From Salvia splendens (taxonomy: Eukaryota; Streptophyta; Magnoliopsida; Lamiales; Lamiaceae), in NCBI RefSeq assembly GCF_004379255.2, contig NC_056035.1, forward strand, positions 28,659,208 to 28,723,207: DNA of 64,000 nucleotides, given 5' to 3'. Below are positions 23,257 to 34,902 of this stretch, piece by piece. The position numbers and the translations under genes are program-made. The notes below the pieces were generated by a model. That model searched no databases. It saw nothing but the letters and a program-made list of their open reading frames with translations, and was not told the DNA's origin. Each line of letters starts with the position of its first letter. The first letter of the stretch is position 1.

Positions 23257-23438
23257 CTCCCTATATCTCACTCTAAGTGGAACATTTCTTATTCATGATT
23301 TTCATACAGTTTTGTTATGTGAGTTGAGTGGAGAGAGAATAAAGTTGAGATAATGATGTTTTCATTTTATGAAATATGTCAATTAGAGTGGGACATCCAA
23401 AAAAGAAAAATATGTCATTTAGAATGGTACGGAGGGAG
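23257..23438. mobile_element. Stowaway-like MITE (family shared with 4159-4356)
   Basis: Begins CTCCCTATATCTCACTCTAA, ends TTAGAATGGTACGGAGGGAG and is flanked by TA. Interior TAAGTGGAACATTTCTTATT and GAGTGGAGAGAGAATAAAGT match the copy at 4159. Confidence 0.85.
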
Positions 23439-25167
23439 TATCTAGTTTCATTTTCTCTCTAATATCACAAGGCGCACTTTATTTTTTTTACTAATTCTAA
23501 AGAAATTGTTTATTTACACATGACTGTTCTTTGTAGTTTGTACTAATAAATAATTGTTGTCACAATCTCAAAAATCAAGAATAAGCCGAACAACTTGATT
23601 TGTCACGGCTTATTCGGGAAAGCAAGCTCTTCTATTTGCTGTGAATCTCTCTCCTATGTGATGTTTTAGATCTTTTATCATACGGTGCCTTCAGCCTTGG
23701 TTAAGTGCTCTTCTTTTTCTACGGCAGGTGACGCAACGCTGGGGTGTACTCACTGTTATTTCACAAGATGGCAGGTTGTGCAGCTAACGTTATGTATTCG
23801 TGGAACAATTGAGACAGCGAGAAGTATAACAAGTCATTGTCAAGGGAGAAGTGCAATTCAGTTAGGAAGCAGCCAGTGGATAGAAGAAACTACAAAATTC
23901 TTCAATGACGAGTTGTGTGCTCGGGTTCTTGGTTCAATCAGTTGGCCTCGTTCGAGCAATTAGAGCCGGCATGTACAACATGATAATTTATGGTTTGCAT
24001 ATCATAGTCCCCACTCAAAACCATTTCCCTTAGAACATTGTTATTTTCAGCCTAAGAACTCAAAAGAGAAAATAACAATGGTTTAAAATGAGATTGAGTA
24101 CTCAAAACCATTGTTATTTTCCCATCATTCACCAATAATTATCATCTCTTCTACTTCAGGGAAATGGTTTAAAGATGAGCCTAATATTGGTGAATAAATT
24201 GAAATGGAAAAATTTAAAATAATTTTCAAATATGAATGGAGTATTAAAGTATGTTCTCTTAGCAACTAATTTTACTTATTTGTATTACCATCAGAGATAA
24301 TACAACAACATACTGTATATAGTAAATAGAGGTGGAAGAGGCAGTTGTCATTTGAAAGGAAAGATAAAAATGAACTTTATAATATAAAATGAAAAAGTAT
24401 CGATTTCAATGTCTATCAACTTTCACAGCTATATATCAGGTGAAATGCTTGCTCAGCCTTATCGTGATTGAAGAAGAGCCGGTCACCGGTAGGCTAGCGC
24501 AAATGGAGATCAAGAACAACGTTCGCTCGATTCACTAAGAGATTGGGTCCGAAAATTCACCTTCTTCCCGGGCTAATTTCCCAGTGTTTTTCTGAGAATG
24601 CTTGGGAACTACTCCTAGTTCAATGTTGGAGAAAATATTTGATGGACTAGGATTTTTTAGTTAATTAAAAAAAAAAAAATTCTAGCTAATCAATGAGCTA
24701 AAAAATACTCCCATTCTCAATTTCAACTTTAGTTGGTTCAGTGCCACAGCTGCATTCGACTCACGTCGTTGCTTCTCTTTTTCGTGGCAGCGTTGGCGCC
24801 TCCACATGGTTAGTATCATGACATAGAACGACGTCGTTTGTCTCACGTTATATGAAAAATGAAAAAGGAAAGCATCCAACGAACCACATCAAAATTCCAA
24901 AAATGAAAAGAAAATAAGCAAGGGACAGTTCTAATACAATGCAAATAGTTTGAAATCTAATCACATATTTCAAAACTTAAGCACAGTTTTTATATACTGG
25001 AAATTATTTGGAATTTAGAGTGATACATGTATATACCCTTTCCTTTGATGAACAAAAGCAGATACAAGCACTTGGATAAGAAGGAAACACACACATATTT
25101 TCACCTTTCCATTTGCACTTCACATATATAACATGTCAACAACATCTATACATGCACGGAGTTCGAA
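23439..25167. other. No gene confirmed
   Basis: A 92-residue frame at 23685-23963 and a short minus frame at 24682-24879 have no recognisable domain. A foldback sequence (annotated separately) occupies 24011-24180. The segment next to 25168 is downstream of the VAP gene. Confidence 0.4.
24011..24180. repeat. Nested inverted repeats, MITE-like foldback
   Basis: An outer pair carries AAACCATTTCCCT at about 24018 and its complement at about 24159. An inner pair centred near 24066 (CATTGTTATTTTC versus GAAAATAACAATG) is followed by another ACCATTGTTATTTTC copy near 24108. It could be an unclassified MITE; no target duplication is obvious. Confidence 0.55.
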
Positions 25168-27205
25168 TCATCTGACAACGGGAACTCCAGTTTCACGGCC
25201 GGATCTGCTTCTCTTACGCTGCTGGAAAACAACAGTAAAGAAATGAAGACAGATGTAGACGAGAGTCTTGACTACCCAATCCTCAACTGAATCCGAAACC
25301 AGCCTCTTTGCCATCTTTATTACAAAAAACGTCGCCACAAACATCCAACTCCTGCACGGAAAACACATGTTAACTAGTTAGGTCATCACCGATGTACAAA
25401 ATGAGAATCGTGCACGAAACATAAGACAACACATGATTTATTCACCATATCACTGGGAGAATCCTCATGACGAGGTACAAAAAGATCAAACTCAGAAACA
25501 GAACAGCGACGGCCTTCATGTACAGATTGTCACCAAGCCACTCGTTCTTGCCCCCGAGCTACATCAATAAGTATTTAGAAAAATGTACACAAAACATCGA
25601 AGAAAGTATTTACAGAGAAGCAAAACTAACCTGAGTACTATTCGAACTTCTTCCTTTCAAGATTGAAGAGCCTCCTCCTGATCTATCCAAATTTGGTGAC
25701 TGCTGCTGTTGTGGAAGAACATAAACAACCCTCAGTTTGTAATCTCCAACGGCGTGTGCTCTGTCGTTGAACTATAACAAAGAAAGTGGCAATCCAAATG
25801 TCTATAATATATCATCAATTTTTTTTAAAAAAAACTAGTAAGGTTAAGAAGCTGATTACAAGAAGATTTACTTGGAAAAGACACATAGATTTCTACGAAT
25901 ACATGAGTTAGTTAATTACCAGTTTTCGTGTTTTAGCAACCGTGTCATCAGGACTTGCAAGAACACTCTTGATCAGAAACTTATCCTTGCACTCCATGTT
26001 CGGAGGGACCTCCTCTGGAGCGCGCATAGTAACTGCAAAACACGCAAACTAGAGATAACAAAAAAGAAAAGGCCTGTAAAGGAACAACAACTGACGACAT
26101 GCGTTTCAAATGTCAGATAGAGAAGAATGTTTTCCAACAATTCCTTGCTTCGGAAACTGCTTTTTTTGGTTCAAAATCGACATTTTTTCTGCGTTTGTGA
26201 GGTCCATTACACTATAATCAACCAAGAAGAGAAAGTTCTTAATTGAAACATGATTGTCGTATTAACATGTTATATTATCTAAATCCTAATTTTCTAAAGA
26301 TATAAAATGGAAACATGTTAAATTTATGGTGCACCTTCAACGTGACAAGTTGATCCAGGCGAAAGAATTCCATTATTTGGTTTAACAAAGTACTTTTCTG
26401 GACTGGTAGTCATAACCTGACAAATATTATGAAATTGAGACATATATACATAATACATCCATATAATGAGATATGATCAGTTGATAACCATCTTAAATTG
26501 ATAACTGACAACTATGTCAACAATCTACTTTATGGATGTCAATATGACATTTGTAGGTCAACTAAATACATTGGCATACGTATGTCTTCTGTTGACATGT
26601 AAATATAGATGTCAACAGAAGATATACGTATGTCAACTATATTTAGTTGACATACAAATGTCTTCGTGTTGACATTTATAACGTAGGTTGTTGAGATAGT
26701 TATCCGTTATCAATTTAAGATAGTTGTCAACCTAACATGATCCTACATATAGTAGTACTCTCTCCAATCCCCATTAAATGTCTTATATTTCCTTATTTGG
26801 ACTGTCCCAATAAAGATCTCATTTCACTTTTACTACTTCAGCAAATAGACCCTACATTCAACTAACTCATTCTACTTACAATTATTATAAAACTAATATA
26901 TAAAAGTTGGGTCTACGTTCCACTAACTTTTCCTACCCACGTTCCTTAAGAAAGTCAAACAAATCAAAATTTCATTTTTACCTTAAAAGCAACATGCCTG
27001 GAGGAGTTACTGCGCAATCGAATCGTGCAAGATGCATTTTTCATTAACTCAACTGAGCATATTAACCAAAACACATAAACAAATCAACAATTTAAGAAAC
27101 TGAAAAAAATAAAATTAATTAAACAGCAAGCATAAAATAGAATTACTAACAGCGGAAGGTGAGCTCTTGAGGTTCGATTACGAGAAGCTTTTCGGAGATG
27201 GACAT
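25168..27205 (-). CDS. VAP27-type vesicle-associated protein (MSP domain)
   Basis: Seven exons on the minus strand: 27205-27151, 27052-26982, 26416-26335, 26032-25920, 25771-25631, 25558-25446, 25351-25168. All introns are GT-AG with matching phases; the total is 759 nt, 252 residues. The N-terminal 120 residues form a Major Sperm Protein fold of the VAP family (LLVIEPQELTF, RLRSNSSRHVAFK, TTSPEKYFVKPN, MRAPEEVPPNMECKDKFLI), which in VAPs binds FFAT-motif partners at the ER. A linker (about residues 130-160, Gln/Ser-rich) precedes a hydrophobic segment (about 168-188, AVAVLFLSLIFLYLVM). The last exon adds a second hydrophobic stretch and a basic tail (QQRKRSRSGRETG). If the last intron is retained, translation stops after VIW at 192 residues, leaving a classical tail-anchored VAP. 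MITE and hairpin insertions lie in intron 2. Confidence 0.87.
26480..26731. mobile_element. Foldback element (long hairpin) in VAP intron 2
   Basis: The two halves are long inverted copies. GTTGATAACCATCTTAAATT at the left edge pairs with the complement of AATTTAAGATAGTTGTCAAC at the right edge. Inner blocks such as CATACGTATGTCTTCTGTTG also pair across a short loop near 26603. The element is 252 bp with no coding capacity. The transposon class is not identified. If transcribed with the intron it would fold into an almost continuous hairpin. Confidence 0.75.
26757..26960. mobile_element. Truncated Stowaway-like MITE in VAP intron 2
   Basis: CTCTCTCCAATCCCCATTAA resembles a left MITE terminus, and the ATTATTATAAAACTAATATA body matches other copies here. 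The right terminus is missing, so the right edge is approximate. Confidence 0.5.
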
Positions 27206-27734
27206 TTTGAGCAACGACTTGCAGAAAGATAATTAGCAGTTGAAATGAAATGAATTGGTAAAAGTCTATAAATTAAGCAAAGTCAAGAAACTGTGTCATG
27301 ATTGGCAAGTTGCAGAGCAAGAGTAATAATATGGCGCCAACACCATTAAATTAGTATACTTAAATATTTTAACTTTTCTTGTACATCCATTATTATTATT
27401 TTTTTTTATCATAGTTCTACCCAATCTGTTTGATTTATGTATATCTGTTCCAAATTAAAATTTAAAATACCGGAATTAGTATACATTAAAATTTGAAATT
27501 TCAGTTTAAACTCTGCATTTTCTAATGTTATACTAATGGATTGTATGTTAGTATTAAACTCGTTAAATATTGAGTGACAAATTATATCATCTAAATTTCT
27601 TGCTATTTTGGTTATATCTTTTTAAATAAATAAGATATTAAATATAAATTTGATATTATTAAAATATATATGAATAATTATAAAAATGATAACAGTAAAA
27701 TATTAATTTTATGTTTTAAACTGTACATGATATA
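27206..27734. other. Upstream region of VAP gene
   Basis: AT-rich. The first 150 bp next to the ATG should hold its promoter and 5' UTR. No other feature is supported. Confidence 0.45.
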
Positions 27735-27986
27735 CTTCCTCCGTCCCTGAAAATTTGTCACTTATTTCCATTTTCGTCAGTCCCTAAAAAATTTTCACCT
27801 TTCACTTTTACCATTTTTGATAGTGGACCCCAAATTCCACTAACTCATTCCTACTAACATTATATTATAAAACTAATATATAAAAGTAGGACCCACATGC
27901 CACTAACTTTTTCAACTCACTTTCTATTATATTTCTTAAAACTCGTATCGGATCAAATGGTGACGAATTTTAAGGGACGGAGGGAG
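27735..27986. mobile_element. Stowaway-like MITE
   Basis: Begins CTTCCTCCGTCCCTGAAAAT, ends AATTTTAAGGGACGGAGGGAG and is flanked by TA. It is 252 bp. Confidence 0.85.
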
Positions 27987-28042
27987 TAATATTAATTGAT
28001 GTTGAAGGTTTTTAATTTAAAATTTGAAAATTTTTAATTAGA

Positions 28043-28266
28043 TACTTCACATGTCCCATAAAATAAGGATTTTTGGGGAGCGACACAAGTTTTAATGTCA
28101 AACTGGTAAAGTATAAGAGTGGATGGAAAGAAAATGTGATTGAAGTATTAATAATGGAGAATGATGGTCACCTCATAATAGATAAAAACTTACTAAAAAT
28201 GGAAGAAGACTATTTTTTTTGGGACGGACCAAAATAGAAAAAGAAGACTATTGTTATGGGACGAAG
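28043..28266. mobile_element. Degenerate Stowaway-like MITE
   Basis: CATGTCCCATAAAATAAGGA on the left and TATTGTTATGGGACGAAGG on the right are poor inverted copies. The body (AGTTTTAATGTCAAACTGGT) matches the MITE subfamily at 1502. Boundaries are approximate. Confidence 0.5.
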
Positions 28267-28439
28267 GAAATTCCAGGTATAGGATTTCACTACTTCAGTT
28301 TATTCAAAACACAATTATGATATCCAAACAACTACTGTCAGAACAACGTGGATTACTACCATTTACGTTTTCAATCTTAGCTAATAAAGCCCTCACTCTT
28401 AGGTTTATCTTTTTGGGGATATTAACTATGGGGAGCACT

Positions 28440-28877
28440 AGTGTGCATCATTAATTAGAGTGCTAACGTACATCCAATCACGTGCCGCCATGTGGCATGG
28501 AAAATGCAATATTGTAAACACAAAAATGCAATACACATTTCGGAAGTTGTACATGCATTTCCACAGATTGCATTTTAGTTATAGGCAAATTGCATTTTAT
28601 ATTGTTAAGTTTTGCATTTTAACATAAATTGTCTACAATGCAAAATAAACTATATATAAATGCAATCCGTCTATATATAAAATGCAAATTAAACAGTCAA
28701 TATTTAAAATGCAAAACTCAACAATAAAAAATGCAATCCGCCAAAATTCATCTATTACTTCTACAAAAGTATATTGCATTTTTGTTTTTACATTATTGCA
28801 TTTTTCATGCCACGTGGCAGAATGTGATTGGATGTACGTTAGCTCTTTAAAATTAGTTAGCATATTAGTATATCTCT
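28440..28877. mobile_element. MULE-like MITE, copy 1
   Basis: The exact 9-bp duplication ATTAACTAT flanks the element (28431-28439 and 28878-28886). Termini are long imperfect inverted repeats containing GCTAACGTACATCCAATCAC, CCACGTGGCA and several TGCATTTT words. It is 438 bp and non-coding. A second copy of the same family, in the opposite orientation, is at 54326-54655. A 9-bp duplication with long TIRs is typical of Mutator-like elements. Confidence 0.85.
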
Positions 28878-28886
28878 ATTAACTAT

Positions 28887-30912
28887 AGCATCTTCAATCC
28901 GAATCTAACATATGGATCATCTCTCTATTCTCCCACATGCCCATAAATCGACAAGATGTGTCACTCTACTTAGCATTATAGAAAAGAATTGGATATTAGT
29001 CACCCATACAAGAGGTAACACAATCCATAATAAAATAAAAAGGCATAAAAACTATCCACGAGAAAACCCGAAGGTAGAATTGTAAAGTCTTCTCTTTATC
29101 CTCTTGCTCCAATCTCCAAGTGCAGAATGATTTTTTATTTTTAAATGATGAATATTTTGGAGAGGAATTCTCAGGTGTATCAGTCTCTCTCCTCAATAAT
29201 AAAATATGGATAGTATTTATAGACATGTGGGCGTTTTTGTCTATAAGGTAACAATTCTGGGCTCAGAAAACAAACTGCATCTGCTACCCGAATTGGCTCC
29301 ATCCTCAGACTCTTATTGGTGGACTGCTGACTCAAGCTTGACGGTCGCCGGTCGTAACTTCAATGCATGCAAAATTCCAAGATAGACCGTTGGCTTCTTG
29401 TCAACCGTGGTCTGCTCGACGGCCACTGACTTCGTCTCAGCGGACCGCTAACTAGGTCAGTTTTCTTCAGTCGTCGTTTCTAACATTTTCTATATCTATT
29501 TTGCACATTTCTCATAACACACTTCTCATAACACACGTCAAAATACCAGAATATATATAAAATGTGCAATTAAAGATATTGTGCATGATTGACATTCAAA
29601 ACTATCCAAATATATGCCTTAAAACATGCAAATTTTGTGTTTAAAATACCCCAAACTTGACCCTTTATTTGTCCCCAAACAAAACAAAAGAGAAACTAAA
29701 AGAAACACGGATGCATAAGGACTGGACTTTATAGTTGCCTCAAATCATGGAAAAGATACATTTGAGTATAACTGAATACAAATCAAATCAAGCAAGATTA
29801 TTAATATACTTTCATTATTAGTTCGTCGATCACCTTGGAATCATGCGGTCACAAGTGTTTGGAAGTGTGTTTATAACTCACACTCAAAGGTGTTTATGGT
29901 AATATAATGATAATGTCTCAAATCATGCATCATGCAATGTTTAACCATAAGCTTGCTCAAAGTCTAATTCATTCTCTACTTTTTGTGATTAATCATCAAA
30001 TATCCGAAAGGTCTTTATTTTTTATTGTAATGAACGCTCTTTCGTAGGTGGAATATTTGGCCAAAGAGTGACTAAAATCCCAAAGCAACGAATGAACAAA
30101 CATCTTCTTTCTTTGTTCGAAGTTAACTCCTTGATTTTTTCTTTTCTTTTCAACCTTCTTTCATTAATATTTTTTTCTTTTTTTCTTAAAACATCGTCTT
30201 CTCTTTTGTGCACACTTAATTTTCTTCTATTTTTCCTCAATTATGCACTTTTGCAAATAAGCTCACTACTTTCTGCTCTTTTTCCCTTCTATATCTCCAA
30301 CTCTCTTATCACGATATTAGCTAAAAATTCCCAAAGTAAATATTTAGAGTCAAATCTCATAAGGTATAAGCATGATTAAAAGAAAAAAAATAATACACTA
30401 ATTATACACCTTTTCATCGAGCTATCAGATCAATGCATCAAGTTAAGCACAAATAAAGGTGAAAGAAATTTATTTTGTCATTGGCAACTAAATCTAATTT
30501 GCCCCTACACATGCATATTTCTAATATTCTCCATGTTAAGCTCATAACAAGATTCCTCTTTTGGGTTTATTAACTAAACTACTAAAAACAATAAAATTAT
30601 AATCTCACGGTCCACCAATGTCGGCCCGAAGCCTGCGGCCCTCATCTCCAGCCCGATGACCTATCCTGCACCCTGAAGACCTCAGCGGACTGTCGACATG
30701 ACTCATCGGCCATTGAAATTATTATTATTATTATTATTATTATTAGTATATATTATTATTATTATTATTATTATGATTTACAGTAAGTAATAAAAGAAGA
30801 CACAAACGTAAATAAAAGCTTACAAACATTGGGTTTCCTCCCAACAAGCGGTATGATTGCCATCGTTAGCTTGACGTGTCTATGTGCTTTCAGTTGGGAG
30901 GACCAACACTAT
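28887..30912. other. No gene; probable old retrotransposon-derived sequence
   Basis: GGTTTCCTCCCAACAAGCGG near 30831 and CCCCAAACTTGACCCTTTAT near 29647 resemble conserved non-coding stretches I associate with plant Ty3/gypsy elements; this is memory-based. No gag-pol frame is left. Copia-1 appears to be inserted into this sequence. Confidence 0.4.
30718..30775. repeat. (ATT)n microsatellite
   Basis: About 19 ATT units, interrupted once by AGTATAT. Confidence 0.95.
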
Positions 30913-31226
30913 TGAAAAATAGTGAAACTTACGGTTGAAGTAGTCAAACTTGTTCCATTTTATTTATGATTTCAGTTACAATATTTAGTGGTATTTAGGA
31001 GAGGTCAAAGTTTCTTCCATTTTATTTAAGTTTTCCGTTTCCTAATTTGGTGGTATTTAGGAGACTTAATTTTTTAATAAGTTAAGATAGTAGAGGTTTT
31101 CTTTTTCCTTTAAATATCTTGTAATTGTTGTTATTTTATTCATCTTCAAATTTACAGAGCAATAAGATTGTGTTCTGTGTTATCTGTCTTGTTCCTCTAT
31201 ATTGTTTGGTTCCATATTTCTTTACA
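30913..31226 (+). repeat. Copia-1 5' LTR
   Basis: Begins TGAAAAATAGTGAAACTTAC and ends CCATATTTCTTTACA, directly followed by the primer-binding site at 31227. Confidence 0.9.
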
Positions 31227-31238
31227 TGGTATTACAGC
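31227..31238 (+). other. Copia-1 primer-binding site
   Basis: TGGTATTACAGC matches the initiator-Met tRNA complement TGGTATCAGAGC at 10 of 12 positions and abuts the LTR. Confidence 0.8.
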
Positions 31239-31346
31239 TTGGTTGCATATCAGGTGTTTGATTTTATTACTCTAAGAAGATGAATGGTGGAAGCAGTACC
31301 TCTGTAGACAAGCTTGTTGCCAACAACTATAGTTATTGGAAGTTAT

Positions 31347-32877
31347 TGTTGGGGTTTGGTGCCCCTTGCACAGCGGAAGACTTGTACATAACAAATAAAT
31401 CAGATAAGAATATATTTGACCGATTATGAGATTAATCAATTCACATGTTAAACATATAATTGCATGCTAGAACGCAAATAATTCATGCTTAAAGAAAGTA
31501 AATCCTAAAACATGAATTCTATGGTTTAGAGTTACCGATTTTATTCTCCAAAGTATCGTTGATTGCTTGCGCCTTCTCCACGTGATGATCTTCAATACTA
31601 GACCACGGATCTTCTGACTGGTTCCCAAACTGTATCTCAATATCAGGGTGGGCTGATCTTATCAAAATACTATGACTCGAATAAAGAAGATAGAAAAATT
31701 CCTCACGGAGGAGGAGCTGAAAAACTCATGGAGGAGAGCTGAGAGGAAAAAATCGTCATCTACATAATATGAGAGGGGACGAAAATTCCTCAATTAAATT
31801 GTGTATTTTCTGTCTCCTTTATTCTCCTATTTATAATAGTTACATATTGGGCCCAGTCAGGGATCTATGGAAGGTTTTGGATATGGCCTCCCCTAATTAG
31901 CTTTTTACTAATTAAATTGAACCCACAATTTAATACAAGCTTATATTGGAATATTATGAGCAGCCACTACAGAAGCAATATTGCACTGCCCATCTAAATC
32001 CGAAATTATAAGTAATCCGAGCTTCCTTTTTGTTTGTTGTTTATTTCCCGCGCTTAAGATAGAAATGTCCATTAATTAATCAGTGTCTGCTATGGACTTA
32101 ATTAATTAACATCTTATTAATTCCAAGAGTGGACTTAGCAAGAAACACTTATTTATTATTCATGGAATAATTAAATTCCAACTGGCCAGTTTCCGAATAA
32201 TAAAAACTTGTTCGAGCTTTTCTTGGGGACATTATCGAACCAGACTCACCAGGCGCGCTTTCAACATAATAACAATCCTAGCACCTCTAGATATTAATCA
32301 CCACTACCCAATATAAGGATTATTGGGTTGCGAAAAACTCACACCATTTGATAAGTCAAAGTAGTGCATAATCAATAACATATGCTCAATGCTAACGTAT
32401 GTTGATTAAGAAATAGTTGTTTATCAAGACCTAGTCTTCCAGTAGATAGCATGAAGACATGTCTTGTTGTTAGATCCGTTCAGTGCTATATCACACCAAT
32501 GTCATCTTATTTCAGTAAGGCTTATAAATAATCGGACTGACATTGCAACCTTTCGCGATAGGTAGCCAAAGTCCATCTAGGTTGTGAAATTCTTCTTTCT
32601 CTTTTGCAAAGCATTGCGTAGATCCGACTGTAGTTACTTTAAAGTGGATGACGCCCACAACCAGTCTACTAAGCAAAAGACTTAGACTTTGTTTACTTCT
32701 TATGCATTTAAATGTTCGTAAAACATCTTATAAATGCACAAGCAAACACAATGTAATGATAATTGTAATTCTATTCGTGCGTAACTGCTCAAATAATACC
32801 GAATTGTAGAGTTTTTCGTATACAAGCAAGGTTCTATTCGTGCTCGAAACATGCTTTTCAGTATACCAAACCTAACA
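31347..32877 (-). mobile_element. LTR-like insertion (probable solo LTR) in Copia-1 gag
   Basis: A 1531-bp block starts TGTTGGGGTTTGGTGCC and ends ATACCAAACCTAACA, flanked by exact GTTAT copies (31342-31346 and 32878-32882). TG...CA ends with a 5-bp duplication fit a solo LTR. A TATAAAT on the minus strand near 31829-31835 suggests that orientation. No coding capacity is seen, and the lineage is unknown. Confidence 0.8.
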
Positions 32878-34750
32878 GTTATGTATGGAAGCTTACCTAC
32901 AAGGACATGATTTGTGGGATCTTATATTTGATGAAGATGAACTTCCGGAGGATACACCACAAAATGGAGAAGAGAGGAGAAAGTGGAAGATCAAGTGCGG
33001 CAAAGCTTTATTTGCTTTGCGACCATCGATTAGCAAGGATTATATTGAGCATGTTCGTACTGTGCAATCGCCCAAAGAAGTGTGGGAGACTCTAGAAAGA
33101 ATGTTCAATCAAAAGAACACGATGAGGCTCCAATTTCTGGAGAACGAACTTGCTGGGAATATTCAGAATAAGCTAACGATTTCAGAGTATTTTCTGAAAG
33201 TCAAAAGCTTATGTTCTGATATTTCAGAATTGGATGCAGAAGGAGCTGTCAGTGAAGCTCGATTTCTTCGCTATCTTATTCGCAGATTACATGAATAGTT
33301 TATGCCATTTATCTCTTCAATACAAGGGTTGGTAAATCAACCTTCTATCATAGAGCTGGAAAAATTGCTATCTAACCAAGAAGCATTGGTAAAGCAAATA
33401 ATTGGTGGCAACAACCAGTCTTCATCTCGTGTTGAAGAGGTTCTCTATGCAAAAGACAAAGGAAAGAGCAGGTTTACTTCAAAATCTCCTTCAACTGGTG
33501 GTAATTATTCCAAAGGTGAAGGATATCCAAAGAAATCTTCCCCAGAATGTTATAGATGTGGAAAGCTCAGACATATCAACCGCAATTGTCGAGTGAAGGT
33601 GAAGTGTGATCGATGTGGGAAAGCTAACCATATTCAACGCAATTGCCACACAGATTTTACTAAAGAAGGAGCAAATGTGGCTTATGAAAATGATGAGCAT
33701 GCACAACCAAAATGGGATCAGTGTCTATCCATTGACGATATCTGCCAAGCTAAGGCTCCAAATCCGTTTGCAGATGCTGATACAGGTGCCAATGCCTCTA
33801 TAGACTACAACTATGAATGGATCGTTGATTCGGGATGCTCTCACCATGCAACTGGAAATGATTCCTTACTCTAGTGTGTTCGCCCATACAATCAAAAGAA
33901 GGTTATTGTGACCGCGGATAATTCGCTACGTTGAGAAGGATGTCTTTCTTGAGGACGATTATCATGTTCCAGGCTTGAAGAATAATCTTGCATCGGTTTC
34001 TCAAATTCCGGATTCTGGGAGGTATGTTCTTTTTTGGACCACATGATGTGAAAATTATTTCCAACATAAAACACCTTGATGCTGATGTTTTATTTATGGG
34101 AAAGAGAAAAGACTCGCTCGATGTATTGTCTGCGAATGAAGCATATACTGAGAAAAAAGTAAAAATGATAGTGCCACACTTTGGCATGCTCGATTAGGCC
34201 ATGTTGGTTTTCAGTTATTGCAGAAAATTTCTAAGAAGAAGCTTCTTGAAGGTGTTCCTGTGTTCCAAAAAATTTATCCAGATGTTGTTTGTTCCGACGC
34301 CAATACGGAAAATCACAGTGACCCCCATTCTCAAATTCAAAGAATAAAGCTTCCGCCATGTTGCAGCTCCTTCATTCGGACTTGATGGGGCCCACAAAAA
34401 CACCAAGTTATTATGGTTATCGTTATGTGATGGTTATTGTGGATGATTTTTCTCGATTCTCATGGTTTTTCTTCTTAGAACAGGAATGTGAAGCATTCTC
34501 CAAGTTTGTTCAGTTCAAGGAGCAAGTGGAGAAAGAATTTGGGTAGAAAATTAAATGCCTATGCACTGATAATGGAGGTGAGTTCGTGTCTGATCAGTTT
34601 ATGAATTATTGCAATGAAAATGGTATTCGTCGTCAGATGACTTGCCCCGAAACTCCACAACAAAATGGAGTTGCTGAGCGTAAATTGGCTCATCTTACAT
34701 CCATTTGCTTATCATGGATACATGTAGAGAACCTCCCAAGAGAGTTGTGG

Positions 34751-34902
34751 GTTATTATATCATCATAAGCCGAATGTGAGTCTATTTCGCTAAACTCACA
34801 TTCAGCTAGTTTTGTTGTGAACTGATTACCTTCGTGGCCAGGTACGGAACCATGTCCATATGAGTTATTATATCATCATAAGCCGAATGTGAGTCTATTT
34901 CG
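34751..34902 (+). repeat. 39-bp duplicated segment with small inverted copy in Copia-1
   Basis: The 39 bp at 34751-34789 are repeated exactly at 34864-34902. The second copy is in place in the integrase/RT linker. The first replaces part of the integrase frame. Directly after it, TAAACTCACATTCAGC (34791-34806) is an inverted copy of part of the same 39 bp. Confidence 0.85.

Noticed and set aside
23685..23963. 92-residue plus-strand frame
   Set aside because: No recognisable domain or splice context; composition not convincing.
26130..26215. Possible extra exon in VAP intron 3
   Set aside because: Open in one frame, but no acceptor/donor pair keeps phase. Skipping it gives a perfect VAP sequence.
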